A stretch of 9,545 bases of DNA from Planctomycetaceae bacterium (GCA_031276415.1 JAISNF010000116.1:1-9545), one strand, 5' to 3'. Positions 1-7,537 are shown, counted from the first letter of the stretch. Translations and numbers: made by a program. The notes: a model not told the origin generated them from the letters alone.

Positions 1-2
1 AA

Positions 3-239
3 TCTCCCAAAGAAATTCAAGAACTCGGAATGATCGGAATGCAAAAATATCACGAAGAAATTAAACAAAAACGTGACGCACTCCCAAAAATCATTCCCGA
101 AATCCTCAACCAAAATTCACGTACTCCTATTCTTTTCGATCTTACCAAAGAGCAAACGCTTCAGATTGAATTGAATGATTATCCGATGGATGATTTGCCG
201 CACAAAAAGGTTTTGTCTGTCGGCGGGCAAAAATTATAA
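3..239 (+). CDS. 3' end of an unrecognised gene (5' end outside window)
   Basis: The reading frame is open from the first complete codon at base 3 and ends at TAA 237-239, giving the last 78 residues of a protein whose start lies outside the window. An internal ATG at 30 could be read as a start, but the frame continues in-frame upstream of it (reading SPKEIQELG), so a partial gene is more likely. The visible part is charged and hydrophilic, with a Lys/Glu-rich helix-like stretch (KYHEEIKQKRDALPKI) and no cysteine, membrane segment or catalytic motif that I recognise. It ends 20 bases before the next start on the same strand, so the two may be co-transcribed. I do not recognise the family. 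Confidence 0.6.
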   Translation, partial: SPKEIQELGMIGMQKYHEEIKQKRDALPKIIPEILNQNSRTPILFDLTKEQTLQIELNDYPMDDLPHKKVLSVGGQKL

Positions 240-259
240 CCTTAACCCCATAATAAATT

Positions 260-2260
260 ATGAAACCTATTTTTTCCCTTTTGTTTTTACTGTTTGTTTC
301 ATTATTCGTTACAGCAACAGCATCGGCGGTAACTGTTCCGAAAAATGTTGTTGTTAAGAAAAACATTGCGTATGTTACCGGCGGCGGAGAACGTCAGCAA
401 CTTGACCTTTACCTTCCCAACAGTTACGAAAACGCAGCAAAACCTTATCCCGTGATTGTCGTTATTCACGGCGGCGCATGGGCGTTTGGCGCAAAGGATA
501 TGAATCATTACATGTTTGACGGTCTTTTCAACGCCATTCTTGAAAAAGGTGATTACATTCTTGCATCAATAAATTACCGGCTCACCGGAACCGGAGCGTT
601 TCCGATACAACTCGAAGATTGCAAATCGGCAATCCGCTGGTTACGCGCCAACGCTAAAACGTACAATATCGATACGGAACATGTCGGCGTTTGGGGCGGT
701 TCTGCCGGCGGTCATCTTGCCGCATTGGTCGGAACTACTTCCGATGTTAAAGAATTTGATGTCGGTGAACATCTTGACCAATCCAGTCGTCCGCAAGCAG
801 TTTGCGATGTTTGCGGTTCCAGCGATTTGATGTTGACAGTAAATGATCCGAATTACAAAAATATTCCCTGGATCAAAGAAATTGAACAATTTCTCGGTAA
901 ACCAATTCCCGAAGCCAAAAATGAAGCATTTCGCGCCAGTCCAACTACTTACGTAACAAAAGATGATCCTCCATTTCTGTTAATTCACGGAACCGCTGAT
1001 CCGGTAAACAAGTTTGCCCACGCAGAACGTTTGAAACAAACACTCGATAAAGCCGGTGTTACTAATATTCTTTATCCGCTCAAAAATACGGAACATGATG
1101 GTCCGCTTTTCGTTGATCCCAAAACATTAGCAACCATGATGCAATTTTTTGATCGATACCTAAAACCGGTTCCCGAAAGACGTTATCCTGAACAGAATCG
1201 TCCGAAATTATTTGTTTCGTTACCGGAACATTTACACAATCCCGACGGAATGACTTATTGTCCAAAAACAAATAAGATTTTCGTCAACTTCCCGAATTTT
1301 AATAATATGGACAAAAATCTGAAAAAAGGTCATCACGAAGGCGGTTATCTTGTTCAGATTGATCCTGAAACAGCGGCGTTTGAGGTGCTTTTTGAATATC
1401 CGGTTCTTGAAGACACCGGTCAAACCGGACCAATGGGATTGGCTTTTGGTCCCGATAATAATTTGTACGTTTGTGATACACAATGGTTTCACAGTAAAGA
1501 GCATAAATCGCGAATTCTTCGTGTGATTATGAAAAACGGTAAACCCACCGGTGAAGTACAAATTGTTGCAACGGGAACAAAAGTTTCAAACGCAATTCTT
1601 TGGCTCGAAGACAAAATGTTAGTTACCGATACTTACCTCGAACTTCCGGGTAAATACGGAACCGGCGGCGTTTGGATGTTCACAAAAGAGGAAGCCCTAA
1701 ATGCCGGAAAAAACGGAACTCCAACTATCCAACTTAAACCAAACGGTTCCGATACACATTTAATTGTTATTGAAGAAGTCAAAAAAACTTCGTGGAATAT
1801 TCCCGGCGGTGCGGATGGTTTAACTGTTGACGAAAACGGCGTTGTCTATTTTTGTAATTTTGGCGATGGTTCCGTTTACGCCCTAACCTTTGACAATGAA
1901 AATAAACCGACATGCCGTAAAATTTTCCAAAGTGACGAGATTAGTTGTTGTGACGGAATGTTTTATGATAAACGAACCGGACGAAGTTATATTGCCGACT
2001 CTCAACTTAATGCGGTTCATGCCGTTTCACGTTGGGAAGCCGGTAAAGAGGTTGTTTTTGAAACGATTTGGGCAAACGGTGATACCAACGGAGCAGACGG
2101 ATTACTTGATTCGCCTTGTGAACCAATGGTGATCGGTAACAAATTGTATATCGCCAATTTCGATTCAACCGCTCCCAAAATGGTCAATACAAAACATGAC
2201 CCGCCGCATACCATCAGCGTCATCACATTGACAATCGAATCCGGTAAAAATCCAAAATGA
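260..2260 (+). CDS. Secreted alpha/beta-hydrolase (esterase) fused to SMP-30/NHL-like beta-propeller
   Basis: A 666-residue protein with two domains. Residues 1-23 form a signal peptide with an ASA cleavage site, so export is expected. Residues ~30-305 are an alpha/beta-hydrolase of the BD-FAE/carboxylesterase type: oxyanion-hole motif HGGAW at 70-74, nucleophile elbow GGSAGG with Ser148, acid Asp247 in HGTAD, and His279 in TEHD. The triad is complete, so hydrolysis of an ester (for example acyl groups on a polysaccharide) is the likely reaction; the substrate is not readable. Residues ~320-660 carry repeated strand motifs of an SMP-30/gluconolactonase- or NHL-like propeller (DGMTY...KIFVNF, MGLAFGPDNNLYVCDT, ADGLTVDENGVVYFCNF, CDGMFYDKRTGRSYIAD). 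ATG at 260 is chosen because it directly begins the signal peptide; no clear Shine-Dalgarno precedes it. The hydrolase assignment is firm, the propeller moderately so, and a lactonase activity of the second half is inference. Confidence 0.88.
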   Translation: MKPIFSLLFLLFVSLFVTATASAVTVPKNVVVKKNIAYVTGGGERQQLDLYLPNSYENAAKPYPVIVVIHGGAWAFGAKDMNHYMFDGLFNAILEKGDYILASINYRLTGTGAFPIQLEDCKSAIRWLRANAKTYNIDTEHVGVWGGSAGGHLAALVGTTSDVKEFDVGEHLDQSSRPQAVCDVCGSSDLMLTVNDPNYKNIPWIKEIEQFLGKPIPEAKNEAFRASPTTYVTKDDPPFLLIHGTADPVNKFAHAERLKQTLDKAGVTNILYPLKNTEHDGPLFVDPKTLATMMQFFDRYLKPVPERRYPEQNRPKLFVSLPEHLHNPDGMTYCPKTNKIFVNFPNFNNMDKNLKKGHHEGGYLVQIDPETAAFEVLFEYPVLEDTGQTGPMGLAFGPDNNLYVCDTQWFHSKEHKSRILRVIMKNGKPTGEVQIVATGTKVSNAILWLEDKMLVTDTYLELPGKYGTGGVWMFTKEEALNAGKNGTPTIQLKPNGSDTHLIVIEEVKKTSWNIPGGADGLTVDENGVVYFCNFGDGSVYALTFDNENKPTCRKIFQSDEISCCDGMFYDKRTGRSYIADSQLNAVHAVSRWEAGKEVVFETIWANGDTNGADGLLDSPCEPMVIGNKLYIANFDSTAPKMVNTKHDPPHTISVITLTIESGKNPK

Positions 2261-2321
2261 CCGGAAAAGGAAACATGAAGTTTGGGCAGAATATCGCCGA
2301 AGTTTCCTGTTGATGTCCTCA

Positions 2322-2350
2322 TTGATATTATTGTAAAAATTAATTATGAT
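2322..2350 (+). promoter_or_regulatory. Sigma70-like promoter for the toxin-antitoxin genes
   Basis: TTGATA at 2322-2327 and TATGAT at 2345-2350 are separated by exactly 17 bases; each hexamer differs from consensus at one position. The predicted transcript would start near 2357 and have a leader of about 60 bases before the antitoxin ATG at 2416. The site lies in the gap after the esterase gene, giving the toxin-antitoxin pair its own promoter. Sequence match only. Confidence 0.5.
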
Positions 2351-2415
2351 TTGTTCCTTGTGATTTTTCCAATGATTGTTAATTATTTTTTTATAATCAG
2401 GAAAGGGTTTAAGTG

Positions 2416-2598
2416 ATGAGTACACAAACACAGCCAACAAAACCGATAACAGATTTTTCGGACAAGGAAAATGAGAACGATATACAATATCGTCAGTATG
2501 TTCAAAATATTGTTGCAGAAGGACAAAAGCAGGTTCAAAACGGTCAAACTTTCACACTGGATCAAGTCGAGAAAAAATTAGAACAATGGTTGAAATAG
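2416..2598 (+). CDS. Short antitoxin of a ParE/RelE-type toxin-antitoxin pair
   Basis: A 60-residue, strongly charged protein with no membrane segment. The C-terminal half (AEGQKQVQNGQTFTLDQVEKKLEQWL) resembles the toxin-binding end of Phd/YefM-like antitoxins, whose usual pattern is EGxxxxxxGxxxxxxxVxxxLxxWL. It is shorter than typical Phd/YefM proteins (about 80 residues), and I see no clear N-terminal DNA-binding fold. The start is set at ATG 2416, with purine-rich AGG/AGGG (2399-2407) eight bases upstream; a GTG at 2413 is the only other in-frame choice, since TAA 2410-2412 closes the frame before it. Its end overlaps the toxin start by 13 bases (2586-2598), the usual antitoxin-first arrangement with translational coupling. 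By family analogy it should neutralise the downstream toxin; the family call rests on the C-terminal pattern and the neighbour. Confidence 0.7.
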   Translation: MSTQTQPTKPITDFSDKENENDIQYRQYVQNIVAEGQKQVQNGQTFTLDQVEKKLEQWLK

Positions 2599-2901
2599 GT
2601 GTTAAAGTTATTTGGACTGACCAGGCAATAAAACAGGTTGAGCAGATTGCAGAGTATATTGCACTGGAATCATCAAACTACGCACATCGTATCGTCAAAT
2701 TGATTTTTGATGCAACAAAACGGCTTGAAAAATTTCCGGAAACCGGAGCGGTTGTTCCAGAGTTAGAAGATCAGACTATTCGAGAAGTTCTTGTGTATAG
2801 TTAATCGGATTATCTATCAATGGTTTAAAAATAATCGAGAAGTTCGAGTTCTTGGTGTTATTCATGCCGCAAGATTATTAAAGTGGGATTTATTTCGTTG
2901 A
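2586..2901 (+). pseudogene. ParE/RelE-family toxin, split by a +1 frameshift
   Basis: From ATG 2586 the frame gives a ParE/RelE-like start (VIWTDQAIKQVEQIAEYI, then KRLEKFPETGAVVPEL and IREVLVYS) and stops after 72 residues at TAA 2802-2804. That is too short for the family (about 90-105). The missing end is directly downstream in the next frame: from AAT 2803 it reads NRIIYQW, then REVRVLGVIHAARLL, and stops at TGA 2899-2901. Removing one T from the TT at 2801-2802 joins both parts into a 104-residue protein of normal length and motif order. The intact family acts as a gyrase poison (ParE) or ribosome-dependent mRNA nuclease (RelE); which applies here cannot be told. The 72-residue product lacks the RIIY strand and the C-terminal VIHAARLL strand containing the conserved His, so it is probably inactive. 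Alternatives are a sequencing error or, less likely, programmed frameshifting at AGT-TAA. Confidence 0.8.
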
Positions 2902-2941
2902 TTCCTTATTTGAGGAACAATTATCAATTTTTAACTTTTTC

Positions 2942-2945
2942 GAGG
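2942..2945 (+). promoter_or_regulatory. Shine-Dalgarno site that fixes the start of the di-haem protein
   Basis: GAGG lies six bases before ATG 2952. The alternative in-frame GTG at 2883 lies inside the frameshifted toxin tail and would add 23 residues in front of the signal peptide, so ATG 2952 is preferred. Confidence 0.6.
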
Positions 2946-2951
2946 TGTATA

Positions 2952-5666
2952 ATGAACTTCAAAAACATTTTTGTTGTATTATTTATTTTGTTCTTAGTTT
3001 TTGCAACATCAAAGGCGGAAGAACCTGATAGGGTTGTTGTTGAAATTAACGGAAATATTGTTGCGCCGTCTAATGGTTCTGTAACAGGAACATGGTTTTA
3101 CTACGACGGCGAAACGCAATTATTGCTTCTTGGTCACGCTTTTCCAGAACCGCATTACCGGATCACCGCCGCTCTGAATCCGAATGATCAGATTAAAATC
3201 CGTAACACGGAAAAAATCTTACTGGAATTTGAAACGTCCGCCGAACAGAAAATAATTGATATGAAAACAACATTGCCGCTCGATCCGCAACGCCGACCAT
3301 TGAATTTTGAACCGACAGAATGTTCGCCGAATTTACATCCGGTTCTTGAAACAGCATTGATCGAACACGATTGGCGAATGCAAGACGGTATCGGAACACC
3401 AATTGAATCACGGACATTCAAAGAAGCCATTGAACGGATGATTCCTCAAATCGAATCACTTCTTAACGATTTGACTTCACGTCATGCCGTCGCCGATGAA
3501 TTGTCGAAACGTTTTCAAACATTGAAAAATGAAACAACGTTTGATGAAAATCATTGGCTTTTACTTCATCGTTTGCGGCGTGAAATTGTTCTTTCCAATC
3601 CGCTTTTTCATACGGGTCCTTTGTTGTTTGCCAAACATGTTTCTTCGGTGATGAGTCATCAGTTGACGCAGGTTTACGGTTACGCAGCGCGTCCCGGCGG
3701 CGGAATTTTCGTTCTCGAAAGTCCCGGTCATTCCATGCGGATTCGCTCTTTAACCGATGGAAAATTTCCGCAAGGTAATTTCATGCATCCCGAAATTTGT
3801 TACGACGGCGGAAAAATATATTTTGCGTTCTGTGAAACCGCAACATCGCCGAAATCCTGGCGTGATCCTGAAACAATAAACAGATGGTATCATCTTTACG
3901 AAATGAACTCTGACGGCAGCGGACTTCGGCAATTAACAGAGGGACAATACGATGACTTCAACCCAACTCCGCTTCCCGACGGTAAACTGATTTTTGTTTC
4001 AACCCGTCGCGGCGGATTTCACCGTTGCGGTGCCGGACCATGTAACGTTTATACTCTGACAACATTTGATCCGAATAATGGAAAAATTCAACCGATTTCG
4101 TTTCACGAAACCAACGAATGGGATCCAATAATACTCAATGATGGGCGTGTTCTTTACACGCGTTGGGATTATGTTGATCGTGATGCGGTTTTTTATCAGC
4201 AACTTTGGACGGTTCGGCAGGATGGAACGAATGTTCGGATTTTTTACGGTAACAATACTTTTGTTCCGTGCGGAACTTGGGAAGCAAAACCAATACCGAA
4301 TAGCGATAAAGTGATAGCAATTGCCGCTCCGCATCACGGAATGACGGCGGGTTCGGTGATTCTTATTGATCCCAGCCGCGGCGTTGACGGAAGTGAACCG
4401 ATTACGCGTTTAACACCGGACGCACGTTTTCCCGAATGCGAAGCGGTTCTGGCTTTTGGAATTGCGTTGCCGGAACAGAGTAATTTTGAATCACCGGTTC
4501 ACGCCTATTGGGATGCGCTTAACCGTCCTGATCGACCGGGGAATCGTGTTCTCGAACCAACCGAACAGGAACGCCGTTTTCCGGGACATTGTTATAAATC
4601 ACCGTTGCCGCTTTCCGAAAAGTATTTTATTGTTTCCTATTCTTTTGACCGGTTGCGCGGTGAACCGGGACCGAATATTCCCAATATGTTCGGAATTTAT
4701 TTTGCGGATGCGTTCGGAAATAAAGAATTAATTTATCGCGATCCCAATATTTCAAGCGTTTGGGCAAAACCGTTGGCAGTTCGTACTGTACCTCCTGCGT
4801 TGTACGGCGGAACCGATGAATCCGAAAAAACCGGAACTTTTTATCTGCAAAATGTTTACGAAAGTTGGTTGAAATTTCCCAAAGGCGAAGAAAACAAAAT
4901 TACGGCTCTTCGTTTGGTTCAGGTGTTACCCAAAACAACGCCCAACGCTAACAATCCGCTGGTTGGAGCGGCATACGCTTCGCCCGGAAAACAAGTGTTG
5001 GGAACAGTTCCGGTAGAAGAGGACGGCAGTGCTTATTTTGAAGTTCCGGCACGAATACCCGTCTTGTTTCAGGCGTTAGATTCAAAAGGGCGAGCCGTTC
5101 AGACAATGCGAAGTCTGACTTATCTTCAACCCGGAGAAAAAACGAGTTGTATTGGTTGCCACGAAAACCGAATGCAAACATTGACTCCAAACACGGTGAG
5201 TTTGGCAATGAAACGTTCACCATCAACAATTCTTCCAAGTCCGAGCGGCAGTCGTCCTTTTTCATACCCAATTCTTGTTCAACCTGTTTTGAACCGGCAT
5301 TGTGTTACGTGCCACAATGCGGAAAAAACAGAAAAAGAACACGGTAACATTATTTTAACCGGAGAACCGGAAGGACATTTCAGCCGTTCTTACAATGCGT
5401 TGGTAAAACGTGTTGCTTATACCGCGTGGGGAATGCCGCACGGTAATTACGAACCGGCAACAGAACCAAACCGCTTCGGCGCACGCGGAAGTACATTGAC
5501 CAAATTACTTGATAACGGTCATTACAATGTGCAACTTTCCGAAGAAGATTGGAACCGTCTTAACACGTGGATGGATACAAACGCTCTATTTTACGGAACT
5601 TTTAACCCCCAAAATCAGGCGTTGCAATTACGCGGCGAACATATTGCCGGACCGGATTTGGAATGA
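2952..5666 (+). CDS. Secreted di-haem c protein, hydrazine-synthase-alpha-like, with PD40/TolB-like propeller
   Basis: A 904-residue protein with a signal peptide (residues 1 to about 22, SKA cleavage site), so haem attachment and function outside the cytoplasm are expected. Residues ~230-600 contain propeller-blade motifs of the PD40/TolB type (YEMNSDGSGLRQLTEG, FNPTPLPDGKLIFVSTRRGG, WDPIILNDGRVLYTRWDYVD). Residues ~650-740 match the HZS-alpha middle-domain pattern of planctomycete proteins (GTVPVEEDGSAYFEVPA, FQALDSKGRAVQTMRS) and end in haem motif CIGCH at 733-737. A second motif, CVTCH at 784-788, follows in a C-terminal cytochrome-like region (QPVLNRHCVTCH). In anammox hydrazine synthase, the alpha subunit has the same order: propeller, middle-domain haem, C-terminal haem. 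No beta or gamma subunit gene is nearby, so hydrazine synthesis should not be inferred; an electron-transfer or redox role is likely but the substrate is unknown. It starts 50 bases after the toxin remnant. Confidence 0.85.
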   Translation: MNFKNIFVVLFILFLVFATSKAEEPDRVVVEINGNIVAPSNGSVTGTWFYYDGETQLLLLGHAFPEPHYRITAALNPNDQIKIRNTEKILLEFETSAEQKIIDMKTTLPLDPQRRPLNFEPTECSPNLHPVLETALIEHDWRMQDGIGTPIESRTFKEAIERMIPQIESLLNDLTSRHAVADELSKRFQTLKNETTFDENHWLLLHRLRREIVLSNPLFHTGPLLFAKHVSSVMSHQLTQVYGYAARPGGGIFVLESPGHSMRIRSLTDGKFPQGNFMHPEICYDGGKIYFAFCETATSPKSWRDPETINRWYHLYEMNSDGSGLRQLTEGQYDDFNPTPLPDGKLIFVSTRRGGFHRCGAGPCNVYTLTTFDPNNGKIQPISFHETNEWDPIILNDGRVLYTRWDYVDRDAVFYQQLWTVRQDGTNVRIFYGNNTFVPCGTWEAKPIPNSDKVIAIAAPHHGMTAGSVILIDPSRGVDGSEPITRLTPDARFPECEAVLAFGIALPEQSNFESPVHAYWDALNRPDRPGNRVLEPTEQERRFPGHCYKSPLPLSEKYFIVSYSFDRLRGEPGPNIPNMFGIYFADAFGNKELIYRDPNISSVWAKPLAVRTVPPALYGGTDESEKTGTFYLQNVYESWLKFPKGEENKITALRLVQVLPKTTPNANNPLVGAAYASPGKQVLGTVPVEEDGSAYFEVPARIPVLFQALDSKGRAVQTMRSLTYLQPGEKTSCIGCHENRMQTLTPNTVSLAMKRSPSTILPSPSGSRPFSYPILVQPVLNRHCVTCHNAEKTEKEHGNIILTGEPEGHFSRSYNALVKRVAYTAWGMPHGNYEPATEPNRFGARGSTLTKLLDNGHYNVQLSEEDWNRLNTWMDTNALFYGTFNPQNQALQLRGEHIAGPDLE

Positions 5667-5722
5667 AATGTCTGCAAAAGTAAAAAACGTCGATTTATGG
5701 TGGAGTTTTTGCCGATAAATTG

Positions 5723-5744
5723 TGTTGAATGTCTGTATTCAACA
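5723..5744 (+). other. Small hairpin between the di-haem and GT2/TPR genes
   Basis: An 8-bp perfect stem (TGTTGAAT 5723-5730 with ATTCAACA 5737-5744) encloses a 6-base loop. It sits in the 120-base gap between 5666 and 5787. No T-run follows, so it is not a standard intrinsic terminator. It could be a protein-binding palindrome or a weak terminator; chance is also possible. The rest of the gap is AT-rich with no clear promoter. Confidence 0.3.
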
Positions 5745-5770
5745 TGTAAATAATCGCATAAATATATTGT

Positions 5771-5774
5771 GGAG
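5771..5774 (+). promoter_or_regulatory. Distant Shine-Dalgarno-like GGAG before the GT2/TPR gene
   Basis: GGAG lies 12 bases before ATG 5787, further than usual. The alternative GTG at 5769 overlaps this motif and would add only six residues. ATG 5787 is kept because the following sequence (QIAVGIIVEDGFEGL) begins like a GT2 first strand. Confidence 0.35.
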
Positions 5775-5786
5775 ACACAAAATTCC

Positions 5787-7502
5787 ATGAACCAAAATCA
5801 AATTGCCGTTGGAATCATTGTTGAGGATGGTTTTGAAGGATTACAAAATACACTCCGAAATGTTACTCAGTTTTCGGATTTTGTGTTTGTTCTTAACACG
5901 GAATCAGTTACCATTATTAATAAACCGCCTCTTGTCAACGGCGTTAATATAACTTATTGTAAATCCCAACATTGTCATCAAAATTGTCATGACGAAGCGG
6001 TATTGCGTAATGAGTTAATTGAATTTGTGGAATCGCAAGATGTTGTCAAACAAAACAATGTAAATTGGCTTCTTCTAATGAATGCCGGTGAACGTTTTGA
6101 CGAAACAACATTGGAAGAATTTCGGTTGTTCCTGACAAACGAACTTGAACGCAATTCTTTATATGTCATGGTGTTGCATCGTCTTCACCGTTTGGACGGA
6201 ATCCGGCATGATTTGGATGAAGAAACCATTGAGCCGCGACTTATTCCGCTTCGAAAAGGGTTGCGTTTTCAAGGTCAGGTTCGTGCTTCTATTCTTTCGT
6301 CCGCCGCCGATCTCATGATTCGGCTCAATGCTGCGCCGGGGCGATTTCTTTTACCTTCGCGTCAACGTGATTCCGCTCGGCAAAAGCAATGGGCAACCCG
6401 AAACCGGCAAGTTCTTGAACAACTGGAAAAACAAGGAAAAGCCATCACGAATGAATTTTTGCTCGTGCGTGCTGAAGCCCAAACAATTTTGGGCGATTAT
6501 GTTTGTGCGAGGCGTGATTTTCTTCAATTGATTGAGCAAACAACCCGAAACGATCTTCGATTAGCGGCTTATTATGGTGTTTGGGAAACGTTCACGTTTG
6601 CGCCGATTTCGGAACAGGAAATGACCAAAATATTACTTGCGGGGCTTGATTATTTTCCTGTTGACATGCAACTTTTAACGTTTATGGGTTCCCATCTTCA
6701 ACGGCAGGGCAAACTTGATTTGGCAATACGAACCTTTGAAACGGCAATTCGTTACGGGCAAACGACGCTTGATATTTGGCATCGTTTGCGGATTCGGGAG
6801 ATGGCGATTACAAGTCTTGCCTTGCTTCACCGTTTGCGCGGCGAGGGGCAAAAGGCGGTTCAGGTGATGGAATCGAATCTGGAACTCATTGTTGACCGTA
6901 CAGAGTTTAACCGGCATTTGCTTGATTTATACATTGCGGAATTACAAGAGCAGAAGGGACATGAATTTGCCGCAACTATTTGGGGCGGAGCCGATCTTGA
7001 TTTAATTCGGGAGGTCATTTCAGGAGCATGTCGGGCGTCTGCAGGAAATTGGGAGAAAGCGGTTTTGCCTTTGGAATTAGCGTATTGGGACGGTTGTCGC
7101 GATGTACTTTGTTTGCGTTGGTATTCACTGGCGTTGCTTTCGTTGACGCGGTTTAACGAAGCCGTTGTTATTTTGGAAGAGTGGAATCGTCTTGAACCGA
7201 AAAACAAAGAAGCCCAAGCGTTTTTGGCGGCGGCTCGCCAGCCGGAGCATTTTAACAGAATTGTCAAACAGTTCCGTGACAGTCAGACCAAGATATTGGG
7301 TATTTCGAAGCCGGAGATTTTGAGCAAACATTTTACGCCTAATTCTATTCGGCGATCAAACGGTGCTATTAACGGCACTATTGACGGTGCTATTGAAAGT
7401 GCAATACGTGAAATGGTTACATTTTCCGGTTCACCAAACAGCAAGGGCATTAGCACGGCTGTTTTCCGAAAAACAGAAACAACGAATTTAGTTGAGAGTT
7501 GA
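5787..7502 (+). CDS. Glycosyltransferase-2-like domain fused to TPR-like repeats
   Basis: A 571-residue protein with no signal peptide or membrane segment, so probably cytoplasmic. Residues ~5-175 follow the order of a GT2 fold: first strand AVGIIVED, FVFVLNTESVT where GT2 proteins have the acidic-Ser region, the helix DEAVLRNELIEFV, WLLLMNAGERFD (94-105) in the place of the usual W-LxLDADERxD, and RLIPLRKGLRFQGQV resembling the acceptor-side RLFxxxxxxxFxGxxH. The acidic DxD of the metal/nucleotide-sugar site is replaced by NAG, so catalysis is doubtful. Residues ~220-480 are helical TPR-like repeats; the clearest is LTFMGSHLQRQGKLDLAIRTFETAI (297-321), with another at 445-475. GT2-TPR fusions are common in this phylum. 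Residues 526-541 form a tetrapeptide repeat, and the stop codon lies in an intergenic repeat, so the C-terminal tail may be a late extension. It converges on the prepilin gene. A glycan-related scaffold or degenerate transferase is the best guess. Confidence 0.75.
   Translation: MNQNQIAVGIIVEDGFEGLQNTLRNVTQFSDFVFVLNTESVTIINKPPLVNGVNITYCKSQHCHQNCHDEAVLRNELIEFVESQDVVKQNNVNWLLLMNAGERFDETTLEEFRLFLTNELERNSLYVMVLHRLHRLDGIRHDLDEETIEPRLIPLRKGLRFQGQVRASILSSAADLMIRLNAAPGRFLLPSRQRDSARQKQWATRNRQVLEQLEKQGKAITNEFLLVRAEAQTILGDYVCARRDFLQLIEQTTRNDLRLAAYYGVWETFTFAPISEQEMTKILLAGLDYFPVDMQLLTFMGSHLQRQGKLDLAIRTFETAIRYGQTTLDIWHRLRIREMAITSLALLHRLRGEGQKAVQVMESNLELIVDRTEFNRHLLDLYIAELQEQKGHEFAATIWGGADLDLIREVISGACRASAGNWEKAVLPLELAYWDGCRDVLCLRWYSLALLSLTRFNEAVVILEEWNRLEPKNKEAQAFLAAARQPEHFNRIVKQFRDSQTKILGISKPEILSKHFTPNSIRRSNGAINGTIDGAIESAIREMVTFSGSPNSKGISTAVFRKTETTNLVES
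7362..7409 (+). repeat. 12-base tandem repeat encoding GAIN-GTID-GAIE-SAIR
   Basis: Four consecutive 12-base units with pattern GGYRCTATTRAM (fourth degenerate) lie in frame near the end of the GT2/TPR gene and encode residues 526-541 as a G/S-A/T-I-x tetrapeptide repeat. The unit size keeps the frame, so copy number could vary without breaking the gene. No function is known to me. Confidence 0.6.
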
Positions 7503-7537
7503 TAGTTGATAGTGGAGAGTGTTCGCAAGGCGGAGTT
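7491..7537 (-). repeat. Interspersed repeat copy 1 (heptad tail plus TCGCAANGCGG-like core)
   Basis: On the + strand, AGTTGATAG-type heptads (7491-7520) run into TTCGCAAGGCGGAGTT (7522-7537). The reverse complement is a diverged copy of the units at 7554 and 7786. The first 12 bases are the last codons and stop (TGA 7500-7502) of the GT2/TPR gene. Confidence 0.6.

Noticed and set aside
2268..2308. AGGAAAC/GTTTCCT inverted repeat after the esterase gene as a terminator
   Set aside because: The stem is only 7 bp with a 27-base loop and no T-run follows.
2275..2313. 12-codon ORF (MKFGQNIAEVSC) preceded by GGAAAAGG
   Set aside because: It has a reasonable ribosome-binding site but is very short, lies just after the esterase stop and has no recognisable features; likely chance.
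2883..2951. GTG 2883 as start of the di-haem protein
   Set aside because: It would put 23 residues before a clear signal peptide and lies inside the toxin tail; GAGG before ATG 2952 fits better.
2948..2953. Perfect TATAAT, possible -10 box for the di-haem gene
   Set aside because: It overlaps the ATG at 2952, so a transcript from it would miss the start codon; no suitable -35 was found.
3999..4337. Long - strand frames opposite the di-haem gene
   Set aside because: They are antisense to a well-supported gene, with no motif, signal or ribosome-binding site.
6860..7267. 135-codon - strand frame opposite the GT2/TPR gene
   Set aside because: It is a shadow of the TPR coding strand; its composition (Ser/Arg/Lys-rich, no domain) does not suggest a real protein.
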